Both the position numbers and the translations under genes were made by a program. Under the pieces are notes generated by a model. That model saw only the letters and a list, made by a program, of their open reading frames with translations, ran no database searches and had not been told where the DNA came from. A stretch of DNA of 26,452 bases, taken from contig CAKPJM010000013.1 in the NCBI GenBank assembly GCA_934162625.1, positions 1-26,452 on the forward strand, written 5' to 3'. The DNA is from an uncultured Clostridia bacterium (GTDB lineage Bacteria > Bacillota > Clostridia > TANB77 > CAG-508). Positions 16,955 through 24,971 of this stretch are shown piece by piece (position 1 is the first letter of the stretch; the number at the start of each line of letters is the position of its first letter).

Positions 16955-16978
16955 AAAAAGAGCCAATCGGCTCTTTTT
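16955..16978. terminator. Bidirectional terminator between the GHKL/Abi_C operon and the integrase
   Basis: A perfect GAGCC / GGCTC stem extended by A5 / T5 on either side, with loop AATC. The A run before and the T run after make it a good intrinsic terminator on both strands. It serves the Abi_C transcript from the left and the integrase transcript from the right. Confidence 0.9.
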
Positions 16979-18163
16979 CTATACAAATTTTAAATCCTTA
17001 ACTAACATATCTTCTAATAATTCTGCACTAGCCTTATCAGTAGATTCCAAATCATGTACATAAAAATTCATAGTCGTAGTTGCACTAGCATGACCTAATT
17101 TATGAGAAACAGTTTGAACATCTACATTATAAGAAATAAGTAAAGTTGCAAAAGTATGCCTCAAATCATGGAACCTGATATGGGGAAATCCATTTTTTTC
17201 TAGAAATTTAGCAAACCATTTTGGACCTGTTGCAGGATTCATAATTTCTCCATCATTAGTAGTGAAAATATTTTCTACACCATGCCATTTATCTCCAAGT
17301 GCCAATCTCATTTTACCCTGCTCAGCTCGCTATTGTTTTAATACATTAAAACATATATCAGGCACAACAACAGTTCTATGACTAGAATCTGTTTTAGTAT
17401 CTTTTTCATTAACACCTTCATGCCCCAAGTAATAAACACTTCTATTTATTGTTATTTTTTTATTTCCAAAATCAATATCATCCCAATGTAAGCCTACTAT
17501 TTCTCCTCTTCTAAAACCTCCTAAGATTGCTAGAAGAACAAAACATTTATACTTTGTAGGTGCGGTTTCTAGTAGTTTGTTAATTAACCTTTTTGATGTT
17601 TCTTCATCAAAGCATTTCATTTTTGTCCTTTTATATTTAGGTTTATTAACTTTAGTACAGGGGTTAAAAGGAACTAAATTCCATCGTAATGCATCACTAA
17701 ATAAGCCAGATAGAACTTCATGAACTCTTTGAATAGTTGTTTGTGACATGGTCTTATAATTACCAGTATCGTCTTTTCTATTAATTGGTTTCTTTGCAAG
17801 TTTATTATATAATGTATCGATATGAAAAGGTGTTATTTTATCTAAACGCATATTACCTAAATAGGGTAATATGTGTAAATTCAGTTTTTCAATATAACAT
17901 TGTCTAGTGGCTGGAACAAGTTCTTGTTCTTCGGAGGTTTTTATCCATTGCTTACTAAATTCATTTAATGTTATTTTACTTGCAGAATATGTACATCCAC
18001 CTTCTATTGATGTAATAAATTTTGCTAATTCTTTTTCTGCTACTCTTTTTGAAGAACAAGAAACAGTTTTATTAAAGTATTTTCTTTTACCATTTGAATC
18101 AAATCCATTACTAACACGCAATCTATATTTACCATTACTCATATCAATAATATTGCCAGCCAA
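16979..18163 (-). pseudogene. int: Tyrosine site-specific recombinase (integrase) with an in-frame TAG
   Basis: Read through one stop this is a 394-codon phage/ICE-type integrase of normal length. The start is TTG at 18163, seven codons inside the longest frame, with GGAGGT five nt before it and coupled to the end of the upstream gene. Residues 10-55 are the arm-binding domain (YRLRVSNGFDSNGK), 60-175 the core-binding domain, then the catalytic domain with GFRRGEIVGLHW, FHDLRHTFATLL, KLGHAS and the tyrosine in MNFYVHDL, so all R-H-x-x-R-H-Y positions exist. A TAG at 17332-17330 interrupts the same frame after VLKQ; a C-to-T change from CAG would explain it. The stop separates the first arginine from the rest of the active site, so the enzyme is dead unless the stop is read through. 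Confidence 0.85.
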
Positions 18164-18173
18164 GATGCACCTC

Positions 18174-18980
18174 CTATTTATCAATCCAATTTTGATGATC
18201 TTTAAACCATTTTTTTAATTCTTTAAGTTGTATCTTATCATCTTTACATAGTTCGTACATTTCTTTAGCTTTAGTTGCCCATATAGAAAACATTTCATTA
18301 ATACCTTCTATATCTTTATTCCTTTGCTTTTTTGCATTTTGAGTTTTATATGCATTTCTATAAGCTTTAGCTATGTCATCTGCTTTTACAGAGTTTTCAT
18401 AACCAATATCTCTACAGGTTTTATTATTTCTATAAATACGGGTACAATATATTTCATTTCTTTTTGAGGTAGGCACAAAATATTTGCCACAATTTTTACA
18501 TTTATTAAACTTAATATTTAGAGATAAAGCTTTAAATATAGTAAATAAAGCAAATGATTCATATGAGCTAAAAGAATATACTTCTAATGGTACAGACAAA
18601 TCATTTTCTAAATTAATACCTGAAACAATAGAATATTTTATGTCTGTTATTTCAGAAAGTTTTTCCCCTAAGACATCATATAATTCAGGAGAATTTGTAA
18701 AAAGAATATCCATTAGTAGTTTCAAATTTTGATTTTCATACTTTTTATTGTAAAGATACATATTATAGAATAAATAATCTTTTACATTTGTGATGTCTTT
18801 AAAATTATTAGATACTTTTTTTGGAAAATCTAAAGATAACTGCTCATAGTTTTTTTCAGAAAACTCAATTAAAAAATCTCTTATATCAAATTGTTGTATG
18901 ACTGTTTGGTTTTCAAGATTTAAAAAATAATATTTATTATCTTTTATTGCAACATTAATTATATTTAATTCTTTATCCAT
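18174..18980 (-). CDS. DUF6076-like protein with C-terminal zinc-ribbon-like motif
   Basis: The frame can be read from 19064, but ATG 18980 has GGAGGT five nt upstream and is the likely start, giving 268 aa. Most of the protein is a helical domain without clear motifs. Near the C-terminus is CKNCGKYFVP, then YCTR and KTCRDIG, four cysteines arranged like a zinc ribbon, followed by a basic helix. From memory this fits the DUF6076 family, commonly found just upstream of integrases in clostridial elements. The stop overlaps the integrase translation-start region, so the two are one transcript. The function is unknown; DNA binding or regulation of integration is plausible. Confidence 0.7.
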   Translation of the reverse strand: MDKELNIINVAIKDNKYYFLNLENQTVIQQFDIRDFLIEFSEKNYEQLSLDFPKKVSNNFKDITNVKDYLFYNMYLYNKKYENQNLKLLMDILFTNSPELYDVLGEKLSEITDIKYSIVSGINLENDLSVPLEVYSFSSYESFALFTIFKALSLNIKFNKCKNCGKYFVPTSKRNEIYCTRIYRNNKTCRDIGYENSVKADDIAKAYRNAYKTQNAKKQRNKDIEGINEMFSIWATKAKEMYELCKDDKIQLKELKKWFKDHQNWIDK

Positions 18981-19021
18981 AATACCTCCAATAGACATTT
19001 TAAAACAATTTTTAAAAATGT

Positions 19022-19072
19022 CTTGACTTTGATTTAAATGTATTGTGACATATAGACACATCAAAAGTCAAG
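19022..19072. promoter_or_regulatory. Inverted repeat in the divergent region between the integrase operon and the excisionase-like gene
   Basis: CTTGACTTTGAT (19022-19033) and ATCAAAAGTCAAG (19060-19072) are inverted copies with one extra A, each containing a TTGACT that could serve as -35 of one of two facing promoters. The centre holds TGTGACATATAGACACA. No clear -10 at the usual distance was seen on either strand, so I read it as an operator or recombination-protein binding site. Confidence 0.45.
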
Positions 19073-19116
19073 GATAATCTGTCAATTGTTTAAAGATTTA
19101 AGGAGGTGAAACTTAG

Positions 19117-19338
19117 GTGGAAGAAAATAAGAAGTATTTTACCATACAAGAAACAATTAAAACATATACACCAATGTTTACAATGTGGTCGTTATCTAAA
19201 TTAATTAGAGAAAAAAAGATTAAAACAATTAAGATTGGAAGGAGGATATTTATTAGTAAAGATGCTATCGAAGAGTTTATCAGTAAACAAGAAGAGACCA
19301 GTATTATAAAAGAAAGGGGTGAATTTTATATTGTATAA
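19117..19338 (+). CDS. Excisionase-like helix-turn-helix protein
   Basis: A 73-aa protein from a GTG start with AGGAGGTGA upstream. It has the layout of MerR-like/HTH_17 excisionases: YFTIQETIKTY, then a helix MWSLSKLIREKKIKTIKIGRRIFISKDAIEEFI, where the GRRIFI strand and following helix are the usual end of the winged domain. It diverges from the DUF6076-integrase operon and starts the replication module. It probably directs excision together with the integrase or controls the divergent promoters. Small and intact. Confidence 0.75.
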   Translation: MEENKKYFTIQETIKTYTPMFTMWSLSKLIREKKIKTIKIGRRIFISKDAIEEFISKQEETSIIKERGEFYIV

Positions 19339-19344
19339 ACAAAA

Positions 19345-19460
19345 AAAGTGTCCTTTCAATTGGTACTTGAAAGAACAATATAATTGAATATAAGGGCTAA
19401 CCTATATACTCAACAACTAAAAATATTATATATGATTAGCCTAAAATATTCAATGTTTTA
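19345..19460 (+). other. Non-coding spacer with small inverted repeats before the replication genes
   Basis: The spacer holds CTTTCAA / TTGAAAG (around 19353-19373) and GGCTAA / TTAGCC elements around 19394-19440. They could form an RNA leader or an origin for the downstream replication genes, but there is no clear run of iterons or a T tract. No gene seen. Confidence 0.3.
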
Positions 19461-19469
19461 GCCAAAAAT

Positions 19470-20087
19470 ATGTATGAAACAAATATATTTAAAGAAATAA
19501 AAGATTACCTGAAGCCACAGGAAGTTGCAGAATATTATATATCAGAAAAAGGCAAGTATTCAGGTAGTAATGTATTTTATAAATCACCATTTAGAAATGA
19601 AAAGACCGCTTCATTTTGTGTGAATAATGAAAAAGGCTTTCATGACTATGGTAATGGTTGGCATGGAGATATTATTAGTTTTGTTCAGAAATTATATAAT
19701 TTATTACCAATAGATGCAGCAAAGACCATTATAAAAGATTTTGCATTGCCAATTAATATTAATCAAAGAACCAGTTATAAACAAATAAAATTTCTTAGGA
19801 ATAGAAGTTTATTAAATAAAAAAATAAGAGATGGACTAGATAACTGGTTTAATAATACATATATAAAGTTATGTGATGCAAATAAAGAAAATAAAATATG
19901 TATTGGTATTTTAGTTAAAAGCATGACAGATTTAGAAAACGATAATACATTGCAAGCTTTACAATATTTATACACTGAACAAATTATAATAAACTTATGG
20001 ATAGATGAATTTATAAATACAGTAACAGAAGATGAAAAAATAGATTTATTCAGACACAGAAAGGAGATTGAAAGAATATGTCAATAG
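19470..20087 (+). CDS. CHC2-like primase zinc-finger-fold protein lacking the zinc ligands
   Basis: A 205-aa protein whose first 90 residues follow the DnaG N-terminal pattern: LKPQEVAEYY, SPFRNEKTASF (39-49), GFHDYGNGWHGDIISFV (57-73). In DnaG the positions before PF and around the second hairpin carry Cys/His zinc ligands. Here S39, D59, N62 and others occupy them, so zinc binding is probably lost. The C-terminal half is helical and unfamiliar. There is no ribosome-binding site before ATG 19470, which is unusual in this window. It overlaps the start of the replication ATPase gene by 10 nt. The likely role is primase-like or template recognition in element replication. Confidence 0.65.
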   Translation: MYETNIFKEIKDYLKPQEVAEYYISEKGKYSGSNVFYKSPFRNEKTASFCVNNEKGFHDYGNGWHGDIISFVQKLYNLLPIDAAKTIIKDFALPININQRTSYKQIKFLRNRSLLNKKIRDGLDNWFNNTYIKLCDANKENKICIGILVKSMTDLENDNTLQALQYLYTEQIIINLWIDEFINTVTEDEKIDLFRHRKEIERICQ

Positions 20088-21997
20088 AAGATTTAACACC
20101 AGAAGAAATAGAAGACCTTGATATAGATATAGAAGAGCAAGATGAATATAAAGAATACAATGAAAAATTAAATGGAACTCCATTTGTGTTTAGTTATCAA
20201 GGACTACAAAGAAGAGTAAAAAAAGGCAACTCAGAAGAATTAAAAACACTTGCAAATTTTATGCCGATACCAATAAAGAAAATATATATAGATAATGGAA
20301 TAGAAACAGAAGGATGGTTAGAAGTAGCAGCAGTTTTATATAACAAAATAAAATTACATCCAATAAAAATAAATTATAACAAATTAGAAGGAATGGGTTG
20401 GGGATGCACTGCAGAATGGGATTTACTTGCTCAAATTTATCCGCCCAAATCTAACCATAAAGAATATATATTTTCAGCAATTCAAGCTCTTGCAAAAGGA
20501 ATAGATAAAGAAACAATATATGAACATACAGGATTTAGAAAAGTTAATGAAAAATTAGCTTGTTTGTATCATGGTGGAGCTATAGGTGCTAAACAAGATA
20601 TAAAAGTAGATTTATCTGGCATTAGTTTAGAAAGATATAGTTTTACAGATAAACACTATGATATTAAAGAATGCATAAAAACATCATTATCAATATTGGA
20701 CTTAGCGAAAAAGGAAATAACTATTCCGTTATTAGGACTAGCATATTTATCACCACTTAGAAGTTTATTTCTAGAAGAAAATATTCCATTAGGATTTGTA
20801 ACATGGCTTGTAGGTGAAAGTGGATCACAAAAAAGTTCATTGTCATCTGTAATAGTTTCACATTTTGGAGACTTCGAAAGAGATACACTGCCAGGAGGAT
20901 TTAAAGATACAACTAATAGTATAGAGAAAAAAGCATTTACATTAAAAGATACACTATTTGCAATTGATGATTATTACCCTAGTCAAACCTTGCAAGAAGG
21001 AAAGAAAATGGATTCAGTTGCAGAAAGCTTATTTGGACTATATGGGGATAGACAAGCTAGAAGTAGAATGAAATCAGATGGAAAAACTGTAAAAAGTGGT
21101 TTTAGTGCAAGAGGTATGTGCATAGTTACAGGAGAATCATTCCCAAGTATGGCGGAAAGTAGGACAGCAAGGGCATTAATAATAGAAATGGCAAGGGGAG
21201 ATATTAATTTAGATTTGCTATCTAAAATACAAGGTAATAAAGAGCAGCTATCTTTCTGCATGAAGTAATACATACAATATGTTATTCAAAATTATCAAGA
21301 GATAAAGAAAAATTGCAAAACTAAGTTTATAGACTATAGAAACAAAGCAAATCAAGATTTTGCACATGGGAAAATACCAGAGATTATTGCACCAGAGTAC
21401 ATGGGAATGGAGTTGTTTTTAGAATTTGCACACAGCAAAGAAGTAATCACTAATGAAAATATGAATGTTTTAAAAACGCAATCATGGGATTACCTAATTA
21501 AGGCAGCTCAAAAACAAAGTGTTAAAACTGAAGAGAATAGGATGGATAATATGTTTTTTAGAGCAGTGCAAGAATTATTAGCAAGTAAAAAAATATACTT
21601 AAAAAGTTATGAAAATTATAATAGAGAACCAGATATGCCATTTATAACATTTGTGGGTTACCATGATGCAGAAAAAGGAAGATGTTATTTATTCCCAGAT
21701 GTTATATATAATGAGGTTGTAAAGTTTTATTCCATGCAAGGAATGAAGTTTCCTGGAAATAGTGGTTCAACATGGAAGTATTTAAAAGAAGTGGGCAGAT
21801 TATTTCCAGGAGAAAAAGATAGAAATAAAACAAGAAAATCTATAAACGGGAAATTAATAACCTTTATAGAGGTATTAGCAACAGATGTATATGGTGAAGA
21901 ACAAAGGAAATTTGGAGATTATTTATATAAGATATCCGAGATTACCGAAAATCACGCTCAAAATATATCAGTAAATGAAATAGAATTGCCATTTTAA
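20078..21997 (+). pseudogene. Replication ATPase (helicase/primase-type) with an in-frame TAA
   Basis: Frame and coordinates show one gene of 640 codons interrupted by TAA at 21266-21268 (codon 397). Open sequence continues directly after it in the same frame (YIQYVIQNYQEI) until 21997. The first part has a P-loop GESGSQKSS (246-254, unusual glutamine before the lysine) and Walker B FAIDD (D297, D298), the order seen in DUF927/D5-like helicases of integrative elements and phage satellites. The part after the stop contains helical blocks and FITFVGYHDAEKGRCYLFPD. The stop falls after the ATPase core, so a 396-aa product could keep part of the activity. A single base change from CAA or GAA would explain it. 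It follows the CHC2-like gene with overlap. Confidence 0.75.
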
Positions 21998-22012
21998 TGT
22001 TAGTTATTTATA

Positions 22013-22068
22013 AATAAAAACTAAGATATCTTTAATAATTTAAATTTAAGGATGTTTTAGTTTTTATT
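22013..22068 (+). terminator. Terminator after the replication module
   Basis: AATAAAAACTAA (22013-22024) pairs with TTAGTTTTTATT (22057-22068), with further pairing inside (TTTAA / TTAAGG region). The descending arm contains T5 and more T-rich sequence follows. It lies 15 nt after the stop codon. Confidence 0.7.
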
Positions 22069-22105
22069 ATTAATATTATAAGATTTAATATATATAAAAA
22101 GGTAA

Positions 22106-22119
22106 TACCATTTGTGGTA
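22106..22119. promoter_or_regulatory. Palindrome TACCA-TTTG-TGGTA upstream of the TPR-HEPN gene
   Basis: A perfect 5-bp inverted repeat with a 4-nt centre that covers the expected -35 region of the promoter at 22135-22143. It could be an operator; no adjacent repressor gene is present. Confidence 0.35.
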
Positions 22120-22134
22120 AATGTAATTGTGTTA

Positions 22135-22143
22135 TGATATAAT
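22135..22143 (+). promoter_or_regulatory. Extended -10 promoter of the TPR-HEPN gene
   Basis: TGATATAAT: a perfect TATAAT (22138-22143) with TG one nt upstream. No consensus -35 lies at 17 nt; TTGTGG is 20 nt away. The leader to the ATG at 22229 would be about 80 nt. Confidence 0.6.
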
Positions 22144-22228
22144 TTATACATGTTTTGTAAAACAAATAATAATAAGAGAAAAATGCAACAATAGTTTTAA
22201 GAGAATAAAATAAAACAAGGAGTAACAT

Positions 22229-24547
22229 ATGCAGATAGAGGAGTTAATAGAACTTTTAAAAAATAATGAATTTGATAAGGCTGAAAAAAGTATTAAACAA
22301 ATAATATCGAATAATGAACAAAAAGAGGAATGGTCAAAACTATATAATATGTTAGGAATGATAGAAGAAAGAAAAGAAGAAAAAAATGATATTAAAGCAA
22401 AACAATATTATGAAAAAAGCATAGGTTGTATACCAATATTTAAGCCATCATATTATTGCTATGATAATTTAGAGAATGATGATAATATAGCAATAGGATA
22501 TTTGAAAAAAGGACTTAAAGATTTCCAAAATGATTTAGAATTATATTCGAGGCTTTTTAAAAGAGAGAGTGAAAAAGAGAAAATAAAAATAATTAATTAT
22601 TTTATAGATAATAACATGGTAGATGAGGAAATTTATAATCAATTCATACAATTTACATATAATAATAAGTATTATGAATTAACAATTGTATTAATAGATG
22701 AAATAAATAATAAGAAATTTCATAAGAATGAACTATATCATTTAATAAAATTGTCTGCGGATATTCTATTAAATGATGAAATTAAAGATATTAATAAAAA
22801 GATTAACATTGTGAAAAATATAATAAATGATGACATAAAAAATAAATTAAAATATTTACATTATATTATATTAATTTACTTAGAACTATTAAATAACAAC
22901 AAAGAAGGGACTGTAGAAGTATTAAATAGATTAGATTTAAAAACACAATTAGAAGATTTTTATGTTTGGGAATATGAACCAGATATAGATTTAAGTGATT
23001 TATACTTAAAAATTTTTGATATATTTGAAAAAAATTTTAATAATGAAATTCAGGCTAAGGTAAGAATAATTAAATATAATTACCTTAATAATAAGGTAAA
23101 TAATGGTGAAGAAGTTAAATATAAAGTTAAAGATATCAAAGACTTAATTTCAACTTTAAAATATTATGAGCAAGAGGAAAAAATATATTTTACTATATTG
23201 GATATGTATATAAATATGGAAAAATATTATGAAGCTTTTGAATTCGTAATAAAGTATTATACTCAAAGTGAAGACGCTAGATTAGCATTTAATAAACAGA
23301 ATTATTTTGATATATTTTATGAGTATTTAAAAGATGATGAATTAATAAAAATTGTTAACAAGTTAATTGTTGTAAAAGATAATATAAATAATTATGACAT
23401 TAGTATTATTGATTTATTAAGAGTGTTTATAGATGATTTAGTAGAAGAATTATTTAAAAGAAAGATGTATGACTATATAGGTAGATTAGTAAAAGACATA
23501 AAGTTTAGAGATTTAATTAGAATAAAAAATATTTTTGAAATAGCATATTCACATAATGATAAAAAAGTTGCAAGGCAATTATATGAACACCTACTGGAGG
23601 ATAACCCTAAAAATTCTGCTTATAATAATAATTTGGGAGTTATATACAAAGAAGAAGGGAATTTATTTAAGGCAAGGGATTATTTTAAAATTGCACTAGA
23701 AGCAGATCCAGAAGATGATATATCTGCTTCAAATTTGAAAGATGTAAATAAAAGAATAAATGACTTATATGAAGCTTATGAAGAAGTCCAAAAAGAACAA
23801 GTGTGGATACTATCAAAGTTAGAATTGCTGTATGAGCAAGTAGAAGATGGAATAATAACATGTTCATACAATGAGAGACCAAAGATTCTAAAAACTAGCC
23901 CAGAAAAGGCTCAGGAATTATTTGATACATTTACAAACAAAAAATATATAGTAAAAATAAAAAGTCAAGATGATTGGGGAAGAAATCAATATAGATTTAA
24001 TGAATTAATATGCGATTATCTTCAAGAAAGAAAAGAATATATAAAAGCAAATAAGGAATATGAAAATATTTCAGAGAACATAAACATTGACTACTTAAGT
24101 AGTATTGGATATACAGATGAATTAAAAAATAAAATAAGTAAAATAGAAGATAAAGGAATTGTTGAAATACTATTAAGAGATTTTAAAGAATGTGCAATAG
24201 CAATGGCAAGTAAACAAGAAAAATCTGCTATTGTATTATCAGGAAGCATGACAGAGGCTTTGCTAAATTATAAAGTAAGAGAAAAAGGAATTAAAAGTTA
24301 TAAATTAATAAAAGATGGCGAAGAAAGAAAAATTAAGATTAAAGATATGGGATTAGCTGACTTACTTGAAGTTGCTCAAAAAGAAAAGATAATACATCAA
24401 ACAGATTATCATTTGACACAATTTTTACGAAATTATAGAAACTTAATACATCCAAGTGTGGAGCTTAGAAAGACTATGAATATTGAGACAGAAGAAGCAG
24501 AATTAATATGGGGAATATTAAAAAAAATAATAAAAGATATATTATGA
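22229..24547 (+). CDS. TPR-repeat protein with C-terminal HEPN domain, candidate single-gene defence effector
   Basis: A 772-aa protein. About 500 residues are helical repeats; a clear TPR unit lies near 450-500 (NNLGVIYKEEGNLFKARDYF). A short coiled segment follows (515-545), then a probable winged-helix-like part (about 545-610). The C-terminal 120 residues have ALLNYKVREKG and then FLRNYRNLIHP, where R734 to H741 give the Rx6H spacing and RN-x2-HP form of HEPN domains. The last helix ends four residues before the stop. Its own promoter, an AAGGAG site and a strong terminator make it an independent unit. HEPN domains are typical RNase effectors of antiphage and toxin systems, and TPR arms often sense or scaffold, so abortive infection is a reasonable hypothesis. 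I do not recognise a named system. Confidence 0.75.
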   Translation: MQIEELIELLKNNEFDKAEKSIKQIISNNEQKEEWSKLYNMLGMIEERKEEKNDIKAKQYYEKSIGCIPIFKPSYYCYDNLENDDNIAIGYLKKGLKDFQNDLELYSRLFKRESEKEKIKIINYFIDNNMVDEEIYNQFIQFTYNNKYYELTIVLIDEINNKKFHKNELYHLIKLSADILLNDEIKDINKKINIVKNIINDDIKNKLKYLHYIILIYLELLNNNKEGTVEVLNRLDLKTQLEDFYVWEYEPDIDLSDLYLKIFDIFEKNFNNEIQAKVRIIKYNYLNNKVNNGEEVKYKVKDIKDLISTLKYYEQEEKIYFTILDMYINMEKYYEAFEFVIKYYTQSEDARLAFNKQNYFDIFYEYLKDDELIKIVNKLIVVKDNINNYDISIIDLLRVFIDDLVEELFKRKMYDYIGRLVKDIKFRDLIRIKNIFEIAYSHNDKKVARQLYEHLLEDNPKNSAYNNNLGVIYKEEGNLFKARDYFKIALEADPEDDISASNLKDVNKRINDLYEAYEEVQKEQVWILSKLELLYEQVEDGIITCSYNERPKILKTSPEKAQELFDTFTNKKYIVKIKSQDDWGRNQYRFNELICDYLQERKEYIKANKEYENISENINIDYLSSIGYTDELKNKISKIEDKGIVEILLRDFKECAIAMASKQEKSAIVLSGSMTEALLNYKVREKGIKSYKLIKDGEERKIKIKDMGLADLLEVAQKEKIIHQTDYHLTQFLRNYRNLIHPSVELRKTMNIETEEAELIWGILKKIIKDIL

Positions 24548-24580
24548 AATACACATTATAATATGTGTATTTTTTATATT
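24548..24580 (+). terminator. Strong terminator after the TPR-HEPN gene
   Basis: AATACACAT / ATGTGTATT, a perfect 9-bp stem with 6-nt loop, starting directly after the stop codon and followed by TTTTATATT. Confidence 0.9.
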
Positions 24581-24597
24581 ATTAAAGAGGTTTCCTA

Positions 24598-24623
24598 GTC
24601 ACATCTTGGTCACATTTGCTACA
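24598..24623 (+). repeat. Right copy of the 26-nt sub-terminal repeat
   Basis: Same orientation as 9725-9750, 20 of 26 positions identical, sharing GTCACA and TTGGTCACA. It lies about 120 nt inside the right tRNA fragment, whereas the left copy lies 64 nt inside the left one. Confidence 0.45.
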
Positions 24624-24740
24624 AAATTAGGCATTTTTGAATACATTTTAACACAAACAAAGTGTCACTTACTTTCCCTTTAAACTTACTGTAACAAAAC
24701 TTAACACAATCCAACCAAACCTTACAGCGTCAACACTTAC

Positions 24741-24787
24741 GGGCTCATAACTCGAAGGCCGTGAGTTTAAGTCTTACAATGCAACCA
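24741..24787 (+). repeat. Right attachment-like repeat: diverged 3' part of tRNA-Met(CAU)
   Basis: GGG-CTCATAA-CTCG, then AAGGCC, a T arm GTGAG-TTTAAGT-CTTAC, a shortened acceptor strand and CAACCA. It aligns with the left copy over the whole 44-45 nt with about nine differences and a one-base gap in the acceptor strand. The T loop has lost the standard TTCGA, so it cannot be a working tRNA. No 5' half is present. Confidence 0.7.
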
Positions 24788-24810
24788 ATTAAGTTTATAG
24801 TGTTAGATGT

Positions 24811-24839
24811 TTTATTTTTTGGAGAAAAGGTGCTATAAT
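24811..24839 (+). promoter_or_regulatory. Promoter of the acetyltransferase-cutA-HD gene group
   Basis: TATAAT at 24834-24839 with TGC in front (extended -10) and TTTATT 17 nt upstream as a weak -35. It lies right outside the right tRNA fragment and points at the genes of block C. Confidence 0.6.
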
Positions 24840-24971
24840 ATCCACAGAAAGAATAACGGCAATGCAGAAAAATTTAAAATGCCAAAAGAAATTAGAAATT
24901 TTAGCACAAATAAAAAATAAATAATCGAAATTTTTCTAGTAAATAATAAAAGAAGTATAGGAGAAAAAATA

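Larger units (their letters stand above)
9616..24787. mobile_element. Integrated genomic element (about 15 kb) at a tRNA-Met site, carrying defence genes
   Basis: Two direct copies of the tRNA-Met 3' segment bound a region holding a tyrosine integrase, an excisionase-like HTH protein, a CHC2-like protein and a replication ATPase, which together are the core of an integrative mobilisable or phage-satellite-like element. No relaxase, type IV secretion or phage structural genes are seen. Cargo is a DpnII-type restriction system, a GHKL/Abi_C pair and a TPR-HEPN protein. Neither boundary copy is an intact tRNA, so a complete tRNA-Met should lie outside the window, suggesting tandem accretion of elements at one site with block A as an earlier arrival. 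The integrase and replication genes have in-frame stops, so the element is probably immobile now. The integrase lies centrally rather than at an end, which hints at a composite. Confidence 0.6.
24581..24971. other. Right junction without genes: integrase-tail-like repeat, tRNA remnant, promoter
   Basis: After the terminator this stretch holds the right copy of the 26-nt repeat (24598-24623), about 115 nt of C- and A-rich non-coding DNA, the tRNA-Met fragment (24744-24787), then a promoter and a leader of about 130 nt before the acetyltransferase gene. No ORF with a ribosome-binding site is visible on either strand. Confidence 0.6.

Noticed and set aside
16979..21997. An alternative genetic code explaining the in-frame TAG and TAA
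   Set aside because: Both codons end many intact genes in the window, and the two interrupted genes use different stops.
24721..24787. A second functional tRNA
   Set aside because: The T loop lacks TTCGA, the acceptor strand is shortened and the 5' half is missing.
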